In this document: piece by piece, positions 16,660 through 26,855 of the stretch
How the letters are laid out: every line of letters starts with the position of its first letter
Numbering within the stretch: position 1 is the stretch's first letter
From: Chlamydiia bacterium
GTDB taxonomy: Bacteria > Chlamydiota > Chlamydiia > Chlamydiales > Simkaniaceae
Length of the DNA: 64,000 bases
NCBI GenBank assembly: GCA_022601645.1
Contig: JAJACH010000001.1
Span: 868,001 to 932,000, forward strand
Direction: 5' to 3'
Notes under the pieces: generated by a model
Databases searched by the model: none
Told to the model about the DNA's origin: nothing
What the model saw: only the letters and a program-made list of their open reading frames with translations
Position numbers and translations under genes: made by a program

Positions 16660-18042
16660 TTATGCAAAAGCAGCTTGTGCTAATGCAAGGTATGTGTTCC
16701 CTTGATTGCCATCAGCCACTTCAGCTTCGCTAAAGGCGTTAACTAACATGTCTCTGAACCAAGCTGCTTGATTGGCACCATCGATAGCGTCTGGATTAGT
16801 ACCAGCACCATCAGTGTCTAAACCAACGTAGTGTGCATGAGCTGCAGCTACAATGTTACCAGCTTCTGCACCGTGCTCTGCAGCGAAGCCATCCCAGATA
16901 GAAGCTAAAGCTTCACCAGCAGCTTCTCTAGTCATTGTCACTCCTTCAAAGAAAGCAGTTTCGTTATCAGTAACCATTTCGCCCATAAGATCTTTTTTAG
17001 CACCCGCATCTGGTGCTGGATCTGCAGCAAACTCTTCGTTGATGTATCGAATCCATTCGGCTGGCATTACATTGACTAGGTCGTTACATGCTCGAGCTAA
17101 TGCGTGTCTTGGTGTTTCATGTGTAACAGCATCTCCACCGTTTGTTAGGGCTTCAGCTAGAAGGCCATCAGCATCAAATAAAGGCTGAATGGCTGCTGCA
17201 AAAGCTGTATTATCAGCTAAAACGCTTGTTCCACCAAGATAGGGACCGTTCATCTCTTCGTTGTCGTTAACTCCACAAGCCGCCTGCATAGCTTTTAACA
17301 TTGCTAAAGTGTCTCCAGCTTCTTTTGCAGCTGTTGCGGCATCTAGGTGATGCTGAACAAAGCCAGGAAGAGCGGCTGCAAGAGTTGCTGCGAAAGCAGG
17401 TGTTGCCATGTTTTCTTCAATGGCAGTTCTTGCGTCTACTGCTGAACCACCATGCACTGCTACGTGAGTACCAACGATGTGCGCTTGCACTGGGCTAAGC
17501 TGTCTTGGCGCTGGAGGAGTTGGTTCTGCACCTGGCTCTGTTGGTTCTGTTGGTTCTGCTGGAAGGTAAAGGCTAGTCCAAGCAGCTGTTAAAGCGGCTT
17601 TAACTTGGTTTACTTCAGCTTCCGGACGAGCGTCGCCACTTCCTGTGAGACGTAGAGCCGCCATTTTTCCTAAAATACCAACTGCATTAAAAGGTGTTGT
17701 TTCACTTGTTAAGCTAGCGCTTAGTTGAGCTAGTTGCTCTGCAAATGTTGGTGCTGCAGGTGCTCTGCTGCAAAGGCTCATCACCCAGTTAACAAGGGCA
17801 GTTACAGGGTAACAAACCCATTGAACGGCTGCAGAAATTTTGCTTGTAACGTTTGAAACAAATGCTGTGACTGTTGTCCAAACATTTGTAGAAGCTGGTG
17901 GTGTTGCTCCACCTGCTGAACTCATGCTACCTGGATCGGAACCGACACCACCTGTTGCTGGTGGGGTTGCTGATGTTGGGGCTCCTGGTGCTGGTGCTGG
18001 TGCTGGGGCTGGGGCGCCGCCGACTACTGCTGGTGCTGACAT
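16660..18042 (-). CDS. Ala/Pro-rich protein of unknown function
   Basis: 460 residues with very high Ala content. The N-terminal 55 residues are Ala/Pro/Gly low-complexity (PAPAPAPAPG). A moderately hydrophobic stretch follows at about 58-92 (VTAFVSNVTSKISAAVQWVC and onward to VMSLCS), and a mostly helical Ala-rich region with a PTEPTEPGAEPTPP linker near 165. No family is recognised. The start is supported by the Shine-Dalgarno GGAGAG seven nt upstream. A strong terminator follows. The disordered N-terminus plus hydrophobic segment would be compatible with a secreted inclusion-membrane or effector protein; this is speculation. Confidence 0.75.
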   Translation of the reverse strand: MSAPAVVGGAPAPAPAPAPGAPTSATPPATGGVGSDPGSMSSAGGATPPASTNVWTTVTAFVSNVTSKISAAVQWVCYPVTALVNWVMSLCSRAPAAPTFAEQLAQLSASLTSETTPFNAVGILGKMAALRLTGSGDARPEAEVNQVKAALTAAWTSLYLPAEPTEPTEPGAEPTPPAPRQLSPVQAHIVGTHVAVHGGSAVDARTAIEENMATPAFAATLAAALPGFVQHHLDAATAAKEAGDTLAMLKAMQAACGVNDNEEMNGPYLGGTSVLADNTAFAAAIQPLFDADGLLAEALTNGGDAVTHETPRHALARACNDLVNVMPAEWIRYINEEFAADPAPDAGAKKDLMGEMVTDNETAFFEGVTMTREAAGEALASIWDGFAAEHGAEAGNIVAAAHAHYVGLDTDGAGTNPDAIDGANQAAWFRDMLVNAFSEAEVADGNQGNTYLALAQAAFA

Positions 18043-18301
18043 AATTACTCTCCTGTCAAAGTTTTAAATTCTCTCCTAGATCTTTCGGTTAGACCTAGAC
18101 GTTTTTTGTAAATGACTGTAGATCATAATATTAAGGGCATATTAAGGAAAGATAAAAAATTAATTTAATTTATAACCCTAAAACTCAGTGACTAAGAACG
18201 CAAATCCTTTCCTTTAAAAAATCTTAAAAAAAATAATTAACAAATTAACTTGGAGAAAAACTTGCCATAAACAGGCCCAAATCAATAAAGTGTTATAATA
18301 T

Positions 18302-19939
18302 ATGACCCGTCTATTCATCTGTTTACTTCTAACAACACTCTCACTATTTGCAAACTCTACCTTGTTCTTATTGAAGAATGGGAAAACCGATGTTGCTATC
18401 AATCGCATCCTCGAAAAAGAGGTGCTTGATTTTGATGTGTTAAAACGTCTTGCCACGATCTTGATCGAGCAGGGTGCTAAAAGTGGCGATCCAGAAACAG
18501 AGCTCTTAGCTCTATACGGCGCTATGTATGGTGGTCATCCTTTTTCAATGGACATTTGTCATACAACGCTTTCATCACCGCATCCTTATACTCAGATGGC
18601 AACCATTCAATTTTTAGGCTCACTGCAAGATGACAGAGGGCAAGAGCTCCTCATGTCGTGTTTTTCCTCGCCCCACTTGCAAATTCGCATGGAAGCGGCC
18701 TATCAACTGGCGCGAGAAAAAAATCGCTTAGCAACTCCGATGATCGAAGCGCTAATTAACTTACTTCCCCCTTTCTTCAAAGCACACTTCCCTGAACTTT
18801 TAGCACTGATTGGGACGGATGAAGCGACAGCAACCCTCAAACGGCTTGCTCGAGACCCCTTCCTCCACGTACGTCTAAGCACCTTTTTAACGGCAGCCCA
18901 ATACGGAAGAGATGACTTTCTCCCCTTAATACGCGCTTTAGCTACACACAGCAATGTCGCTGAAAAAGAAGCAGCTTGTACAGCGCTAGGGGTCTTAGCC
19001 GACTCAACAATGATTCCGCGCTTGCAAACGCTATCAAGAGATTTAGAAGAAACTGTGCGCCTAGCTGCTTGCCGTGCCCTTACAAGGCTCGGCGACCCCT
19101 CCTATGAGAGCACGATTATTAAAGAAGCTCTGAATAAGAACCTTTTCGCCATCACTCTTTTAAGAGATTCGTATGAAGGACGCACCGCCTTAGCGTCCCT
19201 GATTTACGATCCAAACATTGAAGTACGCATCAACGCAGCCATCGCACTTCTCTCTTTAAAAGATCCTCGCGCTGCCGCCCCCCTTCTAGAGCTTCTCATA
19301 AGCGATGAAAGAGACCTTGGTCTCTACCCTTTCTACTCTCAAGGTGGCTCACTCATGTACTGGAGAATAGCCCCCTCAATCACCCATCTCTCGAAAAAAT
19401 TTGAACAAGACCTGATGACACTCACACTGAATATTAAAGAAAAACTCCTGATGCAGTGCTTAGAGCTTAGTGAACCGGTCTTCTTAAAAATCTGCCGCAC
19501 CATTGAAAACCGCGGTGAACTACCCCTTGTCCCTTTGGCAACTCACTTGATTGAAAATCTCGCTACGCCAAGTGCTATTGACTTCCTTAAAGAGAGCGCT
19601 TCAAAAGTAGGCCATCCCTTGATCAGAACCTATGCCACAATTGCACTTACGCGCTTAAATGTTGAAGGGCCCTATCGTGAGCGCTTACATCAATTTGTCC
19701 TTCAAAATATCCGAGGAGAACTTATCCAACTGCGTCCTATCCTACCTTGGCATGAAGACAAAAAAACATCGTTTGACCTCACTCCAAAAGAAAATTCTGC
19801 ACTCCTAATTGAAGCACTACTCACCCTGGCAAGTGACCACTCTGAGCGGACAATCCGCCTACTTCTCCGAATGATACGAGATGGCCACCCAAAAAATCGG
19901 GCAGCCTTATCGGGGATATTGCTTCATACTCTCAATTAA
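18302..19939 (+). CDS. Secreted or periplasmic HEAT-repeat protein
   Basis: 545 residues with an N-terminal signal peptide (MTRLFICLLLTTLSLFANS). The body is a series of helical pairs typical of HEAT/PBS-lyase repeats, e.g. QIRMEAAYQLAREKN, EKEAACTALGVLAD, TVRLAACRALTRLGDPS, EVRINAAIALLSLKDPRAAAPLLELL. Such solenoids mediate protein contacts and have no enzymatic activity. A TATAAT ends 2 nt before the ATG, so either transcription starts slightly inside the annotated start or the motif is fortuitous. It lies just upstream of lptD, so a role in envelope assembly is conceivable but not shown. Confidence 0.85.
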   Translation: MTRLFICLLLTTLSLFANSTLFLLKNGKTDVAINRILEKEVLDFDVLKRLATILIEQGAKSGDPETELLALYGAMYGGHPFSMDICHTTLSSPHPYTQMATIQFLGSLQDDRGQELLMSCFSSPHLQIRMEAAYQLAREKNRLATPMIEALINLLPPFFKAHFPELLALIGTDEATATLKRLARDPFLHVRLSTFLTAAQYGRDDFLPLIRALATHSNVAEKEAACTALGVLADSTMIPRLQTLSRDLEETVRLAACRALTRLGDPSYESTIIKEALNKNLFAITLLRDSYEGRTALASLIYDPNIEVRINAAIALLSLKDPRAAAPLLELLISDERDLGLYPFYSQGGSLMYWRIAPSITHLSKKFEQDLMTLTLNIKEKLLMQCLELSEPVFLKICRTIENRGELPLVPLATHLIENLATPSAIDFLKESASKVGHPLIRTYATIALTRLNVEGPYRERLHQFVLQNIRGELIQLRPILPWHEDKKTSFDLTPKENSALLIEALLTLASDHSERTIRLLLRMIRDGHPKNRAALSGILLHTLN

Positions 19940-19947
19940 CGTATTAT
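19919..19947 (+). promoter_or_regulatory. Promoter of lptD, predicting a leaderless or near-leaderless mRNA
   Basis: TTGCTT (19919-19924), 17 bp, TATTAT (19942-19947); the -10 ends 8 nt before the ATG at 19956, leaving no room for a Shine-Dalgarno. The -35 overlaps the end of the HEAT-repeat gene. Confidence 0.55.
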
Positions 19948-19955
19948 AGCGCCCG

Positions 19956-21980
19956 ATGCGCATAACACTTACCTTGCTTCTTGCCCTATCTCCACTATTC
20001 GCCCATGAATTTACCGTGAACCTGCGTGATCCTGAATACCGAGATGGCGTGATCTACACCGACCAAGGCGGCGTCATCACATCTGAAGATCTCCGTATCC
20101 AAGCTGAAGTCATTGAATACACCAATAACGGCGTCGATAATATTTTAAAAGCCGAAGGCAACCTGATGGTTGATAACGGCGAACGGGTCTTTGTCGGAGA
20201 GAAACTCACCTACGATTTTGCTGCAAAAACAGGCGTCATCCTAGGGGGAAGAACCCAAGTCAATATCTGGTTTCTCGGCGGTGAGGTGATCGAACTGAAA
20301 AACGATAAAAGCTTTGAAATCCAAAACGCTTTTGTCACGGCAAGCGAAAACATCAACAGAGAATACGACCTCTTTATGCCGAAAGTGACCATCAGCCCAA
20401 CCGGCCTACTACGAGCAGAAGACGTCAAATTTCGCGTGGCAAAAACGCCTATCTTCTACCTCCCTTACTTTAAAAGTAACCTGCGCGCAAAAAACGACTC
20501 TTCAGTGCGCTATAAAATCACCTGGGACAAAGGCCAAGGCCCTAAGCTTTCCATGCGCTACAAAGTCTTTTCCTGGAAATACTCCGACCTATTTTTCCGC
20601 GCCGACCTACGCACAAAGCGAGGCGTTGGAGGCGCTATTGAATCTAATTACCACTCACCAGATAAACGCACCCTCTTCCAAACAAAAAGTTACCTTGCCC
20701 ACGACACCTTCTACAACGACAACGACCCGAATAAGAAAAAAACCCGCTACCGGCTTCAAGGACATCTCTCCACCTCAAGCCCAGACACCAGAACCAAAGC
20801 CTTTCTCACCTACGACAAGATCTCCGACCGCAACATGCCCGGAGACTTTCCCTCTGACGACTTCGAAGTCAACACCGCTCGAGAAACGCGCTTTCTTTTC
20901 CGCACCATCCAAGATAACTTCATCTTTGGAACCAACCTCCGCCCACGCATCAACTCCTTTGAAGGATTCACCCAAGAACTCCCCATGACCCTCCTCACCT
21001 TCCGGCCCTTCACTCTTGGCAACTCAAACATCCTGATCGAAAATCGCTTTGAAGCAGGCTTTCTTAACTACGCACCAGCAAACAAAGTCAAACACCTTAT
21101 CAAATCAGAAAAAGCGCTCCGCCTCTCCTACCAAAACCGCCTTCTTAGACCGATCAACATTCACGGTATCACCCTCACCCCGTTTGCCGGCTTTATCGGC
21201 ATCGCCTACGACAACAACCCCGAAGACACCGGTATTGGACAAGCAATCCTCCGCTACGGCGCGAACCTAGAAACCACCTTCTCCAAACAATTCACCGCAC
21301 TTAACCACAAATGCAACCCCTACATCAACTTCGAAACCCTCACCCAACCAACAGCAAACGACACAGACGTCTTTATTTTCTCCATCAAAGACGGCTATAC
21401 CCACATGAACTTCTTCCGCTTTGGGGTTAAAAATACCTTCTACCAAAACTCCCTCACTCCCTTAGTCTCCCTTGATACCTACGGTCTCTACTACAAAGGC
21501 ACGTGGCAAAAAGCGATGGTTGACGTCGAACTCAACAAACAGCGCGTCTCAAGCCACATAGAAACCTGCTACAACATCGATAAAAACTCCCTTGACTACG
21601 CCAACCTCGGTGCGGGCTATACCCTTTCAAAAGACATCGCCTTCTCGTTTGAATACCGTCACCGCGGCAAATACGACTGGCGCAAAGACGACCACCTCAA
21701 CTTCATCCTAAATAATGCTCGTTCGAACCGCGAACTGCTTGACTCCCCCCTTACCGACGCACGCAACACCACCCTTTCACGGCTCCAAATCCAGCTCTCG
21801 CCACTATGGTTTACCCAAATCGAGGCACACCAAGGGTGGGGGCGGAAAGACCAGCCCTACTACAACGAAGCAAAAGTCGACCTGTTCCACAACATCGCTG
21901 CTAACTGGCAACTTCGACTCACTTACATGCATACCGTCCGAGATGATCGTGTAGCCGTTGACATCTCCACCATCCGTTGA
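19956..21980 (+). CDS. lptD: LPS-assembly outer membrane protein LptD-like
   Basis: 674 residues with a short signal peptide (MRITLTLLLALSPLFAHE). An N-terminal OstA/LptA-like beta-jellyroll (VITSEDLRIQAEVIEY … ILKAEGNLMVDNGERVFVGEKL) is followed by the LptD barrel region, with the YLPYFKS element typical of its start and alternating aromatic strands to the end. LptD, with LptE, inserts lipopolysaccharide into the outer leaflet. The length is close to chlamydial and small LptD proteins and shorter than E. coli (784). This agrees with the many LPS-biosynthesis genes in the window. Confidence 0.85.
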   Translation: MRITLTLLLALSPLFAHEFTVNLRDPEYRDGVIYTDQGGVITSEDLRIQAEVIEYTNNGVDNILKAEGNLMVDNGERVFVGEKLTYDFAAKTGVILGGRTQVNIWFLGGEVIELKNDKSFEIQNAFVTASENINREYDLFMPKVTISPTGLLRAEDVKFRVAKTPIFYLPYFKSNLRAKNDSSVRYKITWDKGQGPKLSMRYKVFSWKYSDLFFRADLRTKRGVGGAIESNYHSPDKRTLFQTKSYLAHDTFYNDNDPNKKKTRYRLQGHLSTSSPDTRTKAFLTYDKISDRNMPGDFPSDDFEVNTARETRFLFRTIQDNFIFGTNLRPRINSFEGFTQELPMTLLTFRPFTLGNSNILIENRFEAGFLNYAPANKVKHLIKSEKALRLSYQNRLLRPINIHGITLTPFAGFIGIAYDNNPEDTGIGQAILRYGANLETTFSKQFTALNHKCNPYINFETLTQPTANDTDVFIFSIKDGYTHMNFFRFGVKNTFYQNSLTPLVSLDTYGLYYKGTWQKAMVDVELNKQRVSSHIETCYNIDKNSLDYANLGAGYTLSKDIAFSFEYRHRGKYDWRKDDHLNFILNNARSNRELLDSPLTDARNTTLSRLQIQLSPLWFTQIEAHQGWGRKDQPYYNEAKVDLFHNIAANWQLRLTYMHTVRDDRVAVDISTIR

Positions 21981-22063
21981 TGGCGGTGCAGCAGCTCCGC
22001 GATGCTGTGTTATCTGTTAGCGTGACATCCACCTGACTCAACAATAGACATTTCTAAACCCTA

Positions 22064-22594
22064 TTATTTGGAATATTTTTTCTTAAGGGCTTTGAGGTCG
22101 GGATCAAGACGCTTCTTCTCGCCCTTGGTCATGCGGTCGATATACAAAACGCCATTTAGATGATCAAGCTCGTGTAGAAAACAACGCGCAACCCAAGCAT
22201 CATCGATCTCCCATGTGTAGGGATTCCCTTCCAGATCAATGGCTTCAATGGTAATGTTTGATGGTCTTTCGACTTCTCCTCGAAGTTTTGGCAGCGAAAG
22301 ACACCCTTCATCTGTTGTCCAAACCTCATCGGAGTATTTAACAATCTTAGGATTGATGATGACGCGCGGCTCTCCAATGATGGGCCAGCCTTCATCATCA
22401 GTTCCGACATAGCACATCGTGAACATGCGCAGCAGCACACCAACCTGAGGAGCGGCTAAGCCAGCGCCATTGTGTGCGCGCATAGAATCGAGAAGGTCTT
22501 GCGCAAGCTCCTTGATCTCAGGCGTAATTTCTCCAACCAGCTCACACTTCGTGCGGAGACGCTTGTCCCCGTAATAGACAAGATCTCGAATCAT
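22064..22594 (-). CDS. def: Peptide deformylase
   Basis: 176 residues with the three diagnostic motifs: GAGLAAPQVG (43-52), EGCLS (96-100) and HELDH (141-145). The metal is bound by C98, H141 and H145, and E142 is the catalytic base. The enzyme removes the N-formyl group from nascent proteins at the ribosome. The start ATG overlaps the secG stop by 4 nt, so it is the third gene of a tpiA-secG-def operon. Confidence 0.96.
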   Translation of the reverse strand: MIRDLVYYGDKRLRTKCELVGEITPEIKELAQDLLDSMRAHNGAGLAAPQVGVLLRMFTMCYVGTDDEGWPIIGEPRVIINPKIVKYSDEVWTTDEGCLSLPKLRGEVERPSNITIEAIDLEGNPYTWEIDDAWVARCFLHELDHLNGVLYIDRMTKGEKKRLDPDLKALKKKYSK

Positions 22595-22878
22595 TGGACG
22601 CTTTCAATCTCAACTGGTGGAACAAATGTTTTTGCGCGTCCAAGCGAGGCTGACCAAAACGAGAGGATGACGCATAGACCTAAGAAAACCGCAGCGAGAT
22701 ATGCTGTGAATTTCTTAAGAACATCAGCAGTGGAAGTTCCAAATAGCGACTCACCTGAGTCACCACCAAATGAGGCTCCAAGGCCTAAAGACTTGCTCTC
22801 TTGGATGAGGATCACTAAGCAGAGCAATCCTGCCACAAGAAGAAAGATGAATAAAAGGACGAAAAATAAGGCTGTCAT
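22591..22878 (-). CDS. secG: Preprotein translocase subunit SecG
   Basis: 95 residues with the SecG layout: an N-terminal membrane helix (FFVLLFIFLLVAGLLCLVIL), the conserved IQESKSLGLGASFGG loop, and a second helix (LKKFTAYLAAVFLGLCVILSF). SecG supports SecYEG-dependent export. The gene overlaps tpiA and def by 4 nt each. The tpiA-secG order is common in bacteria. Confidence 0.92.
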   Translation of the reverse strand: MTALFFVLLFIFLLVAGLLCLVILIQESKSLGLGASFGGDSGESLFGTSTADVLKKFTAYLAAVFLGLCVILSFWSASLGRAKTFVPPVEIESVQ

Positions 22879-23621
22879 GATTCCTTCGCGAGTTTAATAA
22901 TTTGACTGAATCCCTCTGGGTCAAGAGAGGCACCGCCAACGAGGGCACCATCGATATCTTTTTCTTGGATGAGGGCTTTAATGGTTTCGATTTTTACAGA
23001 GCCTCCGTACAAAATAGGCATTTGCTCTGCGAGTTCTTCTCCAAAAAGGTGAGTGAGAACGCTTCTACAATGGGAATGTGCTTCTTGGGCCATTCCAGGG
23101 CTTGCCGTGCGTCCGGTACCTATCGCCCAGACGGGCTCATAGGCGATCACAATGTCTTTGAGTTGCTCTTTTGAAAAGCTTGATAGCGCGGCGTGGAGTT
23201 GTCTTTCTAAAACTTTATCCGTCTTATCGGCATCGCGTTCATCTTGAGACTCGCCAATGCAAAGAATGGGTCGTAATCCGTGCGCTAGGGCTTGCATCAC
23301 CTTGAGCTCTGTGACACCGTCTGATTCGTGAAATAGGTGGCGTCTTTCAGAATGGCCAATCAACGTGAATTTCGCGCCCGAGGCTTTGGCCATCGCCGCT
23401 GAAATTTCTCCTGTATAGGCGCCTTCTAAAAACTCACTTATATTTTGAGCTCCAATCGTAAATTTCCCACGGGAGGCAGCTTCTAAGCATGTAAAAGGGA
23501 CGGCTAGCATTGCACCTTCAGTGTCATCTAAAAGCGCGGACAATTTTTCAACGTAGACCTCAGCTTCTCCATGGGTCTTAAACATTTTCCAATTCCCGAC
23601 GATCAAAGTTTCTCGTTTCAT
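22875..23621 (-). CDS. tpiA: Triosephosphate isomerase
   Basis: 248 residues from ATG 23621 (an in-frame ATG at 23642 would add seven untypical residues, and GGAGGT lies between the two). The (beta/alpha)8 enzyme shows NWKM with K12, IGHSERR with the catalytic His, AYEPVWAIGTG with the catalytic Glu, and LYGGSV binding the phosphate. It interconverts dihydroxyacetone phosphate and glyceraldehyde 3-phosphate. It heads the minus-strand operon with secG and def and is divergent from xseA, as in chlamydial genomes. Confidence 0.96.
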   Translation of the reverse strand: MKRETLIVGNWKMFKTHGEAEVYVEKLSALLDDTEGAMLAVPFTCLEAASRGKFTIGAQNISEFLEGAYTGEISAAMAKASGAKFTLIGHSERRHLFHESDGVTELKVMQALAHGLRPILCIGESQDERDADKTDKVLERQLHAALSSFSKEQLKDIVIAYEPVWAIGTGRTASPGMAQEAHSHCRSVLTHLFGEELAEQMPILYGGSVKIETIKALIQEKDIDGALVGGASLDPEGFSQIIKLAKES

Positions 23622-23702
23622 AGTGTCAAATTTTACCTCCATAGGTCAGTTAAAGTAAACAAGAGTTGATGTTTTTCATCAAATTCGGTTTGATCTTAGG
23701 GA

Positions 23703-24926
23703 ATGGAAATTTTAACGGTTACAAGACTTACTGGCGAGATCAAGAAACATTTAGAAACGCGCTTTGCTTTCATCAAGGTAAAAGGGGAAATCAGCAATCT
23801 AAAAGTTCAAGCGTCAGGCCATGTTTACTTCACTCTCAAAGATGAGAATTCTCAAATTTCTGCTGTGTGGTTCCGCGGCTCTAGAGGAGATGCGAAGGCA
23901 CCGCAAAACGGTGATCAAGTGATGATTTCCGGCGAGCTTTCGGTCTATGCTCCAAGAGGAAACTATCAAATTATTGTACGCAAACTAGAGCGCGAAGGCG
24001 TTGGAGATCTCCTCTTAAGACTTCATGAACTTAAGCACAAGCTGCATGCAAAAGGCTATTTTAATAAAGAACGCAAGCGACCCCTGCCAACATTTCCCAA
24101 AACGATTGGAGTTGTCACCTCCCCGACTGGCGCTGTGATTCAAGACATTATTAACGTACTAAAGCGGCGCGTTAAAGGATTTCACCTGATTTTGTGCCCT
24201 GTTAAGGTTCAAGGCGATGGGTCCGCCCAGGAAATCACACGGGCGATCGAGTTATTTAACAAGCAGCAAAATGTCGACTTGATCATTGTTGGGCGTGGCG
24301 GCGGCAGCTTGGAAGATCTTTGGGCCTTTAATGAAGAATGCGTGGCAGATGCGGTCTTTCATTCCAAAATTCCTATCATCTCGGCGGTTGGCCATGAAAC
24401 GGACGTTTCGATTTGCGATTTTGTTGCAGATCTACGAGCTCCTACCCCTTCTGCCGCAGCTGAACTCTCTTGTCAGGAAACTTCAAGCCAAATCGATTTT
24501 TTAAATACCGTTCAAGACCGCTTAAAACACCTTTTGAGATCGTCGATTACCCACCAAAAAGCGCGTCTTGAAAAATTTGAGCACCACCCACTTTTTGCCT
24601 CACCTTATGGAATACTTGGGCTCTACATCCAAAAGATGGACGATTTGCAAAATCGCTTTGATGCCTTAAGTCCAAAAAAAATGTTCGATGAAAAAAAAGA
24701 AAAATTTCACCGCTTGGTCGCTCACCTTCTCTCCATTGATCCAAAGAATCTTCTTAAGAAGGGATATTGCATTCCCTTTGACGAAATCTCCAGATCAGTT
24801 ATCATGACGACTAAAGAATTATCTGAGGGTCAAAAACTCCACCTTATGTTTGCCGATGGCACAGCAGGTGTTAACGTAGATGAGATAGAATGCAAGAAAA
24901 CTTCGAAAAGTCCTTCAAACGCTTAG
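23703..24926 (+). CDS. xseA: Exodeoxyribonuclease VII large subunit
   Basis: 407 residues. An N-terminal OB-fold (VKGEISNLKVQASGHVYFTLKDE … AVWFRG) is followed by the catalytic core with GVVTSPTGAVIQDI, VDLIIVGRGGGSLEDLWAFNE, AVGHETDVSICDFVAD and RAPTPSAAAE. With XseB it forms the single-strand-specific exonuclease VII. The gene overlaps xseB by 37 nt. It is somewhat shorter than the E. coli protein (456). The divergent intergenic region holds a TTGATG-TTTTT-CATCAA inverted repeat at 23664-23680. Confidence 0.95.
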   Translation: MEILTVTRLTGEIKKHLETRFAFIKVKGEISNLKVQASGHVYFTLKDENSQISAVWFRGSRGDAKAPQNGDQVMISGELSVYAPRGNYQIIVRKLEREGVGDLLLRLHELKHKLHAKGYFNKERKRPLPTFPKTIGVVTSPTGAVIQDIINVLKRRVKGFHLILCPVKVQGDGSAQEITRAIELFNKQQNVDLIIVGRGGGSLEDLWAFNEECVADAVFHSKIPIISAVGHETDVSICDFVADLRAPTPSAAAELSCQETSSQIDFLNTVQDRLKHLLRSSITHQKARLEKFEHHPLFASPYGILGLYIQKMDDLQNRFDALSPKKMFDEKKEKFHRLVAHLLSIDPKNLLKKGYCIPFDEISRSVIMTTKELSEGQKLHLMFADGTAGVNVDEIECKKTSKSPSNA

Positions 24927-25105
24927 AGGAAATCCTCAAAGAACTGAGCTCTAGTAGCGCAGAACTTGATGCTTCCTTAAAGCTCTACGAAGAAGCTGAT
25001 AAGTTGATTAAAAACTGTAACTCTAAGCTTAAAACCGCCGAACAAAAAATTGAAATGATGGTCGAAAAACGCGAGGGCGAAGTTGAGTTACAAGAGCTTA
25101 AGTGA
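24890..25105 (+). CDS. xseB: Exodeoxyribonuclease VII small subunit
   Basis: 71 residues with the XseB pattern [39 protein letters not shown]. It is a small helical protein that coats the coiled coil of XseA. It overlaps both xseA and dxs, so translation is probably coupled. Confidence 0.93.
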   Translation: MQENFEKSFKRLEEILKELSSSSAELDASLKLYEEADKLIKNCNSKLKTAEQKIEMMVEKREGEVELQELK

Positions 25106-26855
25106 GATCGACCAACCAGCGGATATTAAAGACCTCTCAATTGATGGCTTAGCGGAACTTGCCAAAGAAATTCGCGAGCGCATTAAAGATGTCCTCTCTG
25201 TCACAGGGGGCCATTTAGCATCAAATCTCGGCATTGTCGAGTTAACACTTGCTATGCACAAAGTGTTTGACTCACCGCTTGATAAATTTATTTTTGATGT
25301 TTCCCACCAAACATACCCCCACAAAATGCTCACCGGAAGAAATGCTCTCTTAGAGCAGCTGAGGCAATTTAACGGTCTTTGTGGTTTTTCCCATCCTAAA
25401 GAATCGGCTCATGACCATTTCTTCGCAGGCCATGCAGCTACAGCGATTTCCCTAGCCCTTGGCGTAGCCAAACAACGCGACTTGAGCTTTTCAAAAGACT
25501 ATGTGCTCCCGGTTATTGGCGATGCGACTTTAACCTGCGGTTTAGCCCTAGAAGCGTTAAACAATATTCCCTCTCACCTGAAGCGCTTTATTATCGTTCT
25601 CAACGACAATGCAATGAGTATCTCGAAAAATGTCGGACACATCAACGATATTCTCCCTGATAAAGACAAATGCCGCGATTATTTCGAACTGTTTGGTTTA
25701 AGCTATGAAGGTCCCATTGATGGCCACGATCTAAGCACTTTAGTCCCAACACTTGAAAAACTAAAATCTGCTAACGGCCCCATTCTTCTTCACGTTAAAA
25801 CCGTTAAGGGAAAGGGGATGGAAACAGCGATTTTAAATCCAACAACGTATCACGGCGCAAAACCCTTTGATAAGATTACCGGCAAATTTCACCCAGCCCC
25901 AGCCAAACCGACCTTCCCCAAGGTCTTTGGCAAACATATGCTGACACTCGCCAACCGCGACCCTTCACTCGTCTGTGTCACACCTGCTATGCCTGCGGGT
26001 TCATGCATCAATGCTTTCATGGAGAAATACCCTGACCGCTGCTTGGATGTGGGAATCGCTGAAGGTCATGCTGTCACATTTGCAGCCGGCATTGCGTCTA
26101 ACCGTAAAATGAAAGTTGTCACCTCTATCTATTCCACTTTTTTACAACGAGCCGTTGACAATGTGTTCCACGATGTGTGTTTACAAGGGATTCCTGTTGT
26201 CTTTGCCCTCGATCGCTCTGGCATTGCAGGTCCTGATGGGTCTACCCATAATGGAATCTATGACATCAGCTTCTTAAACGCCATGCCAAATATGGTGATT
26301 GCTCAGCCGCGAGATGGGCATGTTTTAAAAGAGCTGCTCGAAAGTGCTTTTACCTACAACCGCCCGACCGCCATTCGCTACCCGAATCTTGCAACCGAAG
26401 AATATGATGCCCCTATTAGAAAAAGGCCTCTTGGGCAGGCTGAGGTGATGGTTTCTGGAGAAGATCTCTGTATCCTCTCACTTGGCCACACGGTAAAAAC
26501 GGCCCTTAAAGTGCGTGATGGGCTGGGCTCTAACGCAACGGTCATTGACGCCGTCTTCGCGAAACCACTCGACTCAGACCTTCTCTTAGATATTCTCTCC
26601 TCCCACAAATACCTGATCACCATTGAAGAGCACGCTCTCTCCGGTGGATTTGGTTCCATTATCAACACCTTTGTCCTACGAAATGGTCTATCGCACCTAC
26701 AAGTTCTCAACTTTGGCATCCCAGATACCTTTGTCGAACATGGTAAACATCAAAACCTCGTCGATAGTCTTGGCATGAGTGCTGAGCAAATCGTCAAAAA
26801 AGTTAAACAAGAGTTCAGCTTACGTGAAAATTGCGCTTTTTCCCCACAAAGATAA
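25083..26855 (+). CDS. dxs: 1-deoxy-D-xylulose-5-phosphate synthase
   Basis: 590 residues, a little shorter than usual (about 620). It appears to start with TTG 25083 inside xseB. Transketolase-like thiamine enzyme: [18 protein letters not shown] at the N-terminus, [11 protein letters not shown], the ThDP motif [16 protein letters not shown] (the usual GDG is GDA here), YGGPIDGHD-type segment EGPIDGHD, and the C-terminal [19 protein letters not shown]. It makes deoxyxylulose phosphate, the entry point of the MEP isoprenoid pathway, which the upstream polyprenyl synthase would draw on. The order xseA-xseB-dxs matches Chlamydia. Confidence 0.95.
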   Translation: MSYKSLSEIDQPADIKDLSIDGLAELAKEIRERIKDVLSVTGGHLASNLGIVELTLAMHKVFDSPLDKFIFDVSHQTYPHKMLTGRNALLEQLRQFNGLCGFSHPKESAHDHFFAGHAATAISLALGVAKQRDLSFSKDYVLPVIGDATLTCGLALEALNNIPSHLKRFIIVLNDNAMSISKNVGHINDILPDKDKCRDYFELFGLSYEGPIDGHDLSTLVPTLEKLKSANGPILLHVKTVKGKGMETAILNPTTYHGAKPFDKITGKFHPAPAKPTFPKVFGKHMLTLANRDPSLVCVTPAMPAGSCINAFMEKYPDRCLDVGIAEGHAVTFAAGIASNRKMKVVTSIYSTFLQRAVDNVFHDVCLQGIPVVFALDRSGIAGPDGSTHNGIYDISFLNAMPNMVIAQPRDGHVLKELLESAFTYNRPTAIRYPNLATEEYDAPIRKRPLGQAEVMVSGEDLCILSLGHTVKTALKVRDGLGSNATVIDAVFAKPLDSDLLLDILSSHKYLITIEEHALSGGFGSIINTFVLRNGLSHLQVLNFGIPDTFVEHGKHQNLVDSLGMSAEQIVKKVKQEFSLRENCAFSPQR